A stretch of DNA of 54,148 nucleotides, taken from NCBI GenBank assembly GCA_013151275.1, contig JAADIP010000144.1, positions 1 through 54,148 on the forward strand, read 5' to 3'. Made by a program: the position numbers and the translations under genes. The stretch is from Calditrichota bacterium (GTDB lineage Bacteria; Calditrichota; Calditrichia; Calditrichales; Calditrichaceae). Numbering within the stretch: position 1 is the first letter of the stretch; each line of letters starts with the position of its first letter. The notes beneath the pieces are model-generated. The model made no database searches. It worked only from the letters and a program-made list of their open reading frames with translations, and was not told where the DNA came from. This document shows, piece after piece, positions 51,483 through 54,148 of this stretch.

Positions 51483-53915
51483 ATGAATAATAAAGTGAAG
51501 AAGTCAATTGAACCAAAAACCACGGACAAAGTATTCGAGCGATTCTGGATTATCGCCGCTGCAATAACATTTGTTTCTTTCAGCGTGTTGTCTTTTGAAA
51601 TCGTTTTAACACGAATTTTCTCTGTGATGCTCAGCCACGACTATGTTTTTGCCATTTTATCGTTCGCCATATTCGGATTAGGTCTTGGCGGCATTATTTA
51701 TCATAAGTGGTATAAAAAATATGTTTCCGCCCATTTAGGAGAGATAGCCGCATTATATTCTCTTTTAATCATTTTATCCGTGCTGTTAATAATAAAACTG
51801 CCCATTTTTAATAATCCGCGCCTGGTGGATATTCGGCTCTGGATATACATATTCTTAGCCACTGTAACTTTTATTTCAGCAGGTCTGATTCTGTCAGCCG
51901 TTTTTCAGAGATTCCCCGAACGAATTTCCGTTCTTTACGGATTTGATTTAACAGGAGCGGCTCTTGGGGTAGTGGGAGCCATCCTTCTGTTAAATAATTT
52001 TAACGGAATTACCGCTGTGTTTATTATCGCCGGAGTTTCTCTTGTCGGAACCGTTTTAATTAATGTTTTCGAGAAAAGATTTTCGACAATTAGTTTTGTT
52101 TTAACCGGCGGTTTGGTCCTCATGATATTCTGGGCGTTTGTGAACACTTCGCTTACGAACGTGCCGATAGCCATGGATCCTAATAAGGACATGTACCGGA
52201 TGTTGAATCATCCGCTTGAAAGGGCAAAGATAATCGAGAGCCGGTGGAACGCTTTCGGGCGGACAGACCTTGTGAAAAGCGAAATAACGAAAAACGAAAT
52301 GGTATTATTTGTGGACGGAGCCGCAGGTTCCCCCATGTATAATTTTAATGCGCTGCTCAAAAGTAAAGAAGCCACCTCGCAATTGATGCATCATTTCGGG
52401 GAGTCGTTTCCTTTTATGTTCCTGGAAGATAATCAAAAAGACAGCGCCTTGATCATCGGACCGGGCGGCGGACGGGATGTGATTATTGCTCTGCTGAGCG
52501 GAGTGAAATCCATTACCGCGGTTGAGGTTAATCCGGCTATGGTAGAGATTGTGAAAGAATATGAAGACTTTAACGGCGGAATTTACACGAAAATACCCAA
52601 CGTTAAGGTGGTGATTCAGGAAGGCAGAAATTATCTCCGAACCTCGAAGGAAAAATACGATCTGATTATGTTGGCGTTGCCGGTGATTAAAAGCAGCCGC
52701 AGCATAGAAGGCTTTGCCCTGACCGAAAATTACCTTTTCACCGTAGAAGCTTTTGATGATTATTTCGATCATTTAACGCCCGAAGGAAGGTTGATCATCG
52801 TTGCCCACGGAGATGTGGAGATTTACCGGTTGTTAAACCTGTATCTGGAAATGAACAAGCGGAAAGGACTCCCCGTAACCGAAGCCATGAAGCATATATA
52901 TACTCTGGCAAGTCCGATGATGCCCACAATCGTTTTTCAAAAACAGCCGTTTGACAGCGCAGGCGCTAAACTACGACACGAACTGCTGCATAAATTAGGA
53001 TACGATAAAGGCAATTATTATGTGCCCCTTGTTAATCAAATGATATTAAAATCTTCGGATCCGTCCGGCATTGAGAATGAATGGTTTATGTTCGATCAGA
53101 TGCTGATAAATTTATCCAGGGGAGCATTGACCACCGAGGAATTGATCAAAAGCTCCGTCTTTGATATCTCCGTTGTTACGGATGACCGACCTTTCTTTTA
53201 CGACTTTAAGAAGGGACTGCCGTCAACCCTGACCTCTATCTTTTTGTTTGTTTTATTTGCCATGGGAGTGGTGCTGATTCCCGTGCTTTTTACAAAAAAT
53301 TCCCAACAAAACTCCAGATCTTTTTTTAAAGATGTGGCGTCCATTAAGCAGCTAAAGATATTTATGTTGATTTTTTCTCTGTTGGGCGCAGGATTCATGC
53401 TCATTGAAATCGCATTCTTTCAAAAAATAACGCTTTATTTCAGCCATCCGGTTTACGCCCTAACCGTTATCCTTTTTTCTCTGCTTTTGGGAACCGGGCT
53501 GGGAAGTCTTTTTAGTATGAGGATTAAAGAGAATTATTATCGATTCATTACCGCTGCTTCAATAACCGTGGCAATACTTTCTATTATGTACTTAAAATAT
53601 CTGGATACTATTTTCCAGACTATCGGCAATGCGACCGTTGCCACTCTGCTTATTACGCTGCCGCTCGGATTTTTCATGGGCTTTCCCTTCCCGCTTTCCA
53701 TTCGTTCGATGAAAGAACAAAAGATGGAAAATTTTATCGCCTGGATGTGGGGAGTGAACGGCATTATGTCTTTATTCGGTTCGACTTTTACTATTATTAT
53801 CGGTATTCTGTTCGGCTTTTCGTATGCCGTTTATCTGGGCGCCGGTCTGTACGTTCTGATAGCCCTGTTCACATCTGTCGGTGTCAGAAGAAAGCAGTTG
53901 GCGGCAGGAGCGTGA
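51483..53915 (+). CDS. Membrane protein with a spermidine-synthase-like domain
   Basis: An 810-residue protein with an N-terminal set of membrane helices (about 23-235), a central spermidine/spermine synthase-like Rossmann domain (about 300-530, GPGGGRDVIIALLSG and ITAVEVNPAMVEIVKEY) and a C-terminal set of helices (about 585-800). The residues that bind the aminopropyl substrate in true spermidine synthases are not evident (IMLALPV where DxxDP-type motifs are expected), so it probably does not make spermidine. Similar fused membrane proteins are widespread and uncharacterised. It is separated from the Ccm operon by 270 bases and is the last gene before the terminal repeat. Confidence 0.85.
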   Translation: MNNKVKKSIEPKTTDKVFERFWIIAAAITFVSFSVLSFEIVLTRIFSVMLSHDYVFAILSFAIFGLGLGGIIYHKWYKKYVSAHLGEIAALYSLLIILSVLLIIKLPIFNNPRLVDIRLWIYIFLATVTFISAGLILSAVFQRFPERISVLYGFDLTGAALGVVGAILLLNNFNGITAVFIIAGVSLVGTVLINVFEKRFSTISFVLTGGLVLMIFWAFVNTSLTNVPIAMDPNKDMYRMLNHPLERAKIIESRWNAFGRTDLVKSEITKNEMVLFVDGAAGSPMYNFNALLKSKEATSQLMHHFGESFPFMFLEDNQKDSALIIGPGGGRDVIIALLSGVKSITAVEVNPAMVEIVKEYEDFNGGIYTKIPNVKVVIQEGRNYLRTSKEKYDLIMLALPVIKSSRSIEGFALTENYLFTVEAFDDYFDHLTPEGRLIIVAHGDVEIYRLLNLYLEMNKRKGLPVTEAMKHIYTLASPMMPTIVFQKQPFDSAGAKLRHELLHKLGYDKGNYYVPLVNQMILKSSDPSGIENEWFMFDQMLINLSRGALTTEELIKSSVFDISVVTDDRPFFYDFKKGLPSTLTSIFLFVLFAMGVVLIPVLFTKNSQQNSRSFFKDVASIKQLKIFMLIFSLLGAGFMLIEIAFFQKITLYFSHPVYALTVILFSLLLGTGLGSLFSMRIKENYYRFITAASITVAILSIMYLKYLDTIFQTIGNATVATLLITLPLGFFMGFPFPLSIRSMKEQKMENFIAWMWGVNGIMSLFGSTFTIIIGILFGFSYAVYLGAGLYVLIALFTSVGVRRKQLAAGA

Positions 53916-54148
53916 TGGGTGACGAGTGACAAGTGACGAGTGACAAGTAACAAAGTTACAGAGTGACAGAGTAGATTTAGGAGGAAAATCGTAAAATCCG
54001 AAATTAAATATAGAAGTTAGAATTTTAACTCCTTTTTAATGACATTTGATTAAATGTCGATAATCATTTATACGCATTACGCATTACGCATTACGCATTA
54101 CGCATTACGCATTACGCATTACGCATTACGCATTACGCATTACGCATT
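53911..54148. repeat. Composite short-word intergenic repeat, copy 5, with an 11-unit ACGCATT array at the window end
   Basis: After the last gene come GTGACGA/GTGACAA heptamers (about 53919-53947) and GTAACAAA-GTTACAGA words (to about 53970). After an A+T-rich spacer, eleven uninterrupted copies of ACGCATT (54072-54148) run to the last base of the window. The same ACGCATT word appears four times near 25.39 kb. The array is cut by the window end, so its true length is unknown. Confidence 0.9.

Noticed and set aside
51483-53915. True spermidine synthase
   Set aside because: The acceptor-site motif is not recognisable and the domain is embedded between membrane blocks, so the enzyme name is not justified.

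Overview
The window looks like a chromosomal segment of a Gram-negative bacterium of the FCB superphylum, most like a Calditrichota or Bacteroidota relative. The signs are a CotH-family surface protein with a type IX (Por) secretion C-terminal sorting domain, a DUF4954 protein, a glucosamine-6-phosphate deaminase fused to a PIG-L deacetylase, several lipoproteins, and moderate G+C. This placement is inferred from gene content; no rRNA or tRNA gene was seen.

Left part (about 1-25.9 kb) is mixed housekeeping and metabolism: a triple-unit VanZ-like membrane protein, an NhaC antiporter, MsrA, a sodium:solute symporter, a secreted CotH/Fn3/CBM9-like protein, a YncE-propeller/phosphoesterase lipoprotein, an acyl carrier protein next to an ADP-forming acyl-CoA synthetase, an amino-sugar block (NagB plus DUF4954, facing the NagB/PIG-L fusion and YjbQ), HU, a PBP4-type carboxypeptidase, an AlkD-like protein and a PflA-like radical SAM protein.

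Right part (about 26.1-53.9 kb) is a metal-handling and cytochrome c maturation region. It holds a CusCBA-type RND efflux operon with a PII-like protein and YHS mini-proteins; DUF302; a CcmF and a zinc-ribbon/double CcmH-like protein; a further YHS protein with a methyltransferase; a rhodanese lipoprotein; a CopB-type P-type ATPase operon (LDCC and SHOCT small proteins, His-rich ATPase, Spy/CpxP-like protein); HydE and a Rieske protein; a second Ccm operon (CcmE of the CxxxY type, CcmF, CcmH, CcmI-like zinc-ribbon protein); a fourth YHS protein; and a membrane spermidine-synthase-like protein.

The most interesting signal is regulatory. The Cus, Cop and second Ccm operons each begin with the same architecture: two tandem 16-bp dyads (consensus near TGTAGAATATTCTACA), centred 21-22 bp apart, lying 110-170 bp upstream of a sequence with sigma-54 (-24/-12) spacing. 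This predicts one unlinked enhancer-binding protein that co-controls copper efflux and cytochrome c maturation.

Second, composite intergenic elements made of 7- and 8-bp tandem words (ACGCATT, GATGAAA, GCAGAAA, GTAACAAA, TTAACCC) recur at six places, including both ends of the window, which suggests that the window is a contig bounded by these repeats.
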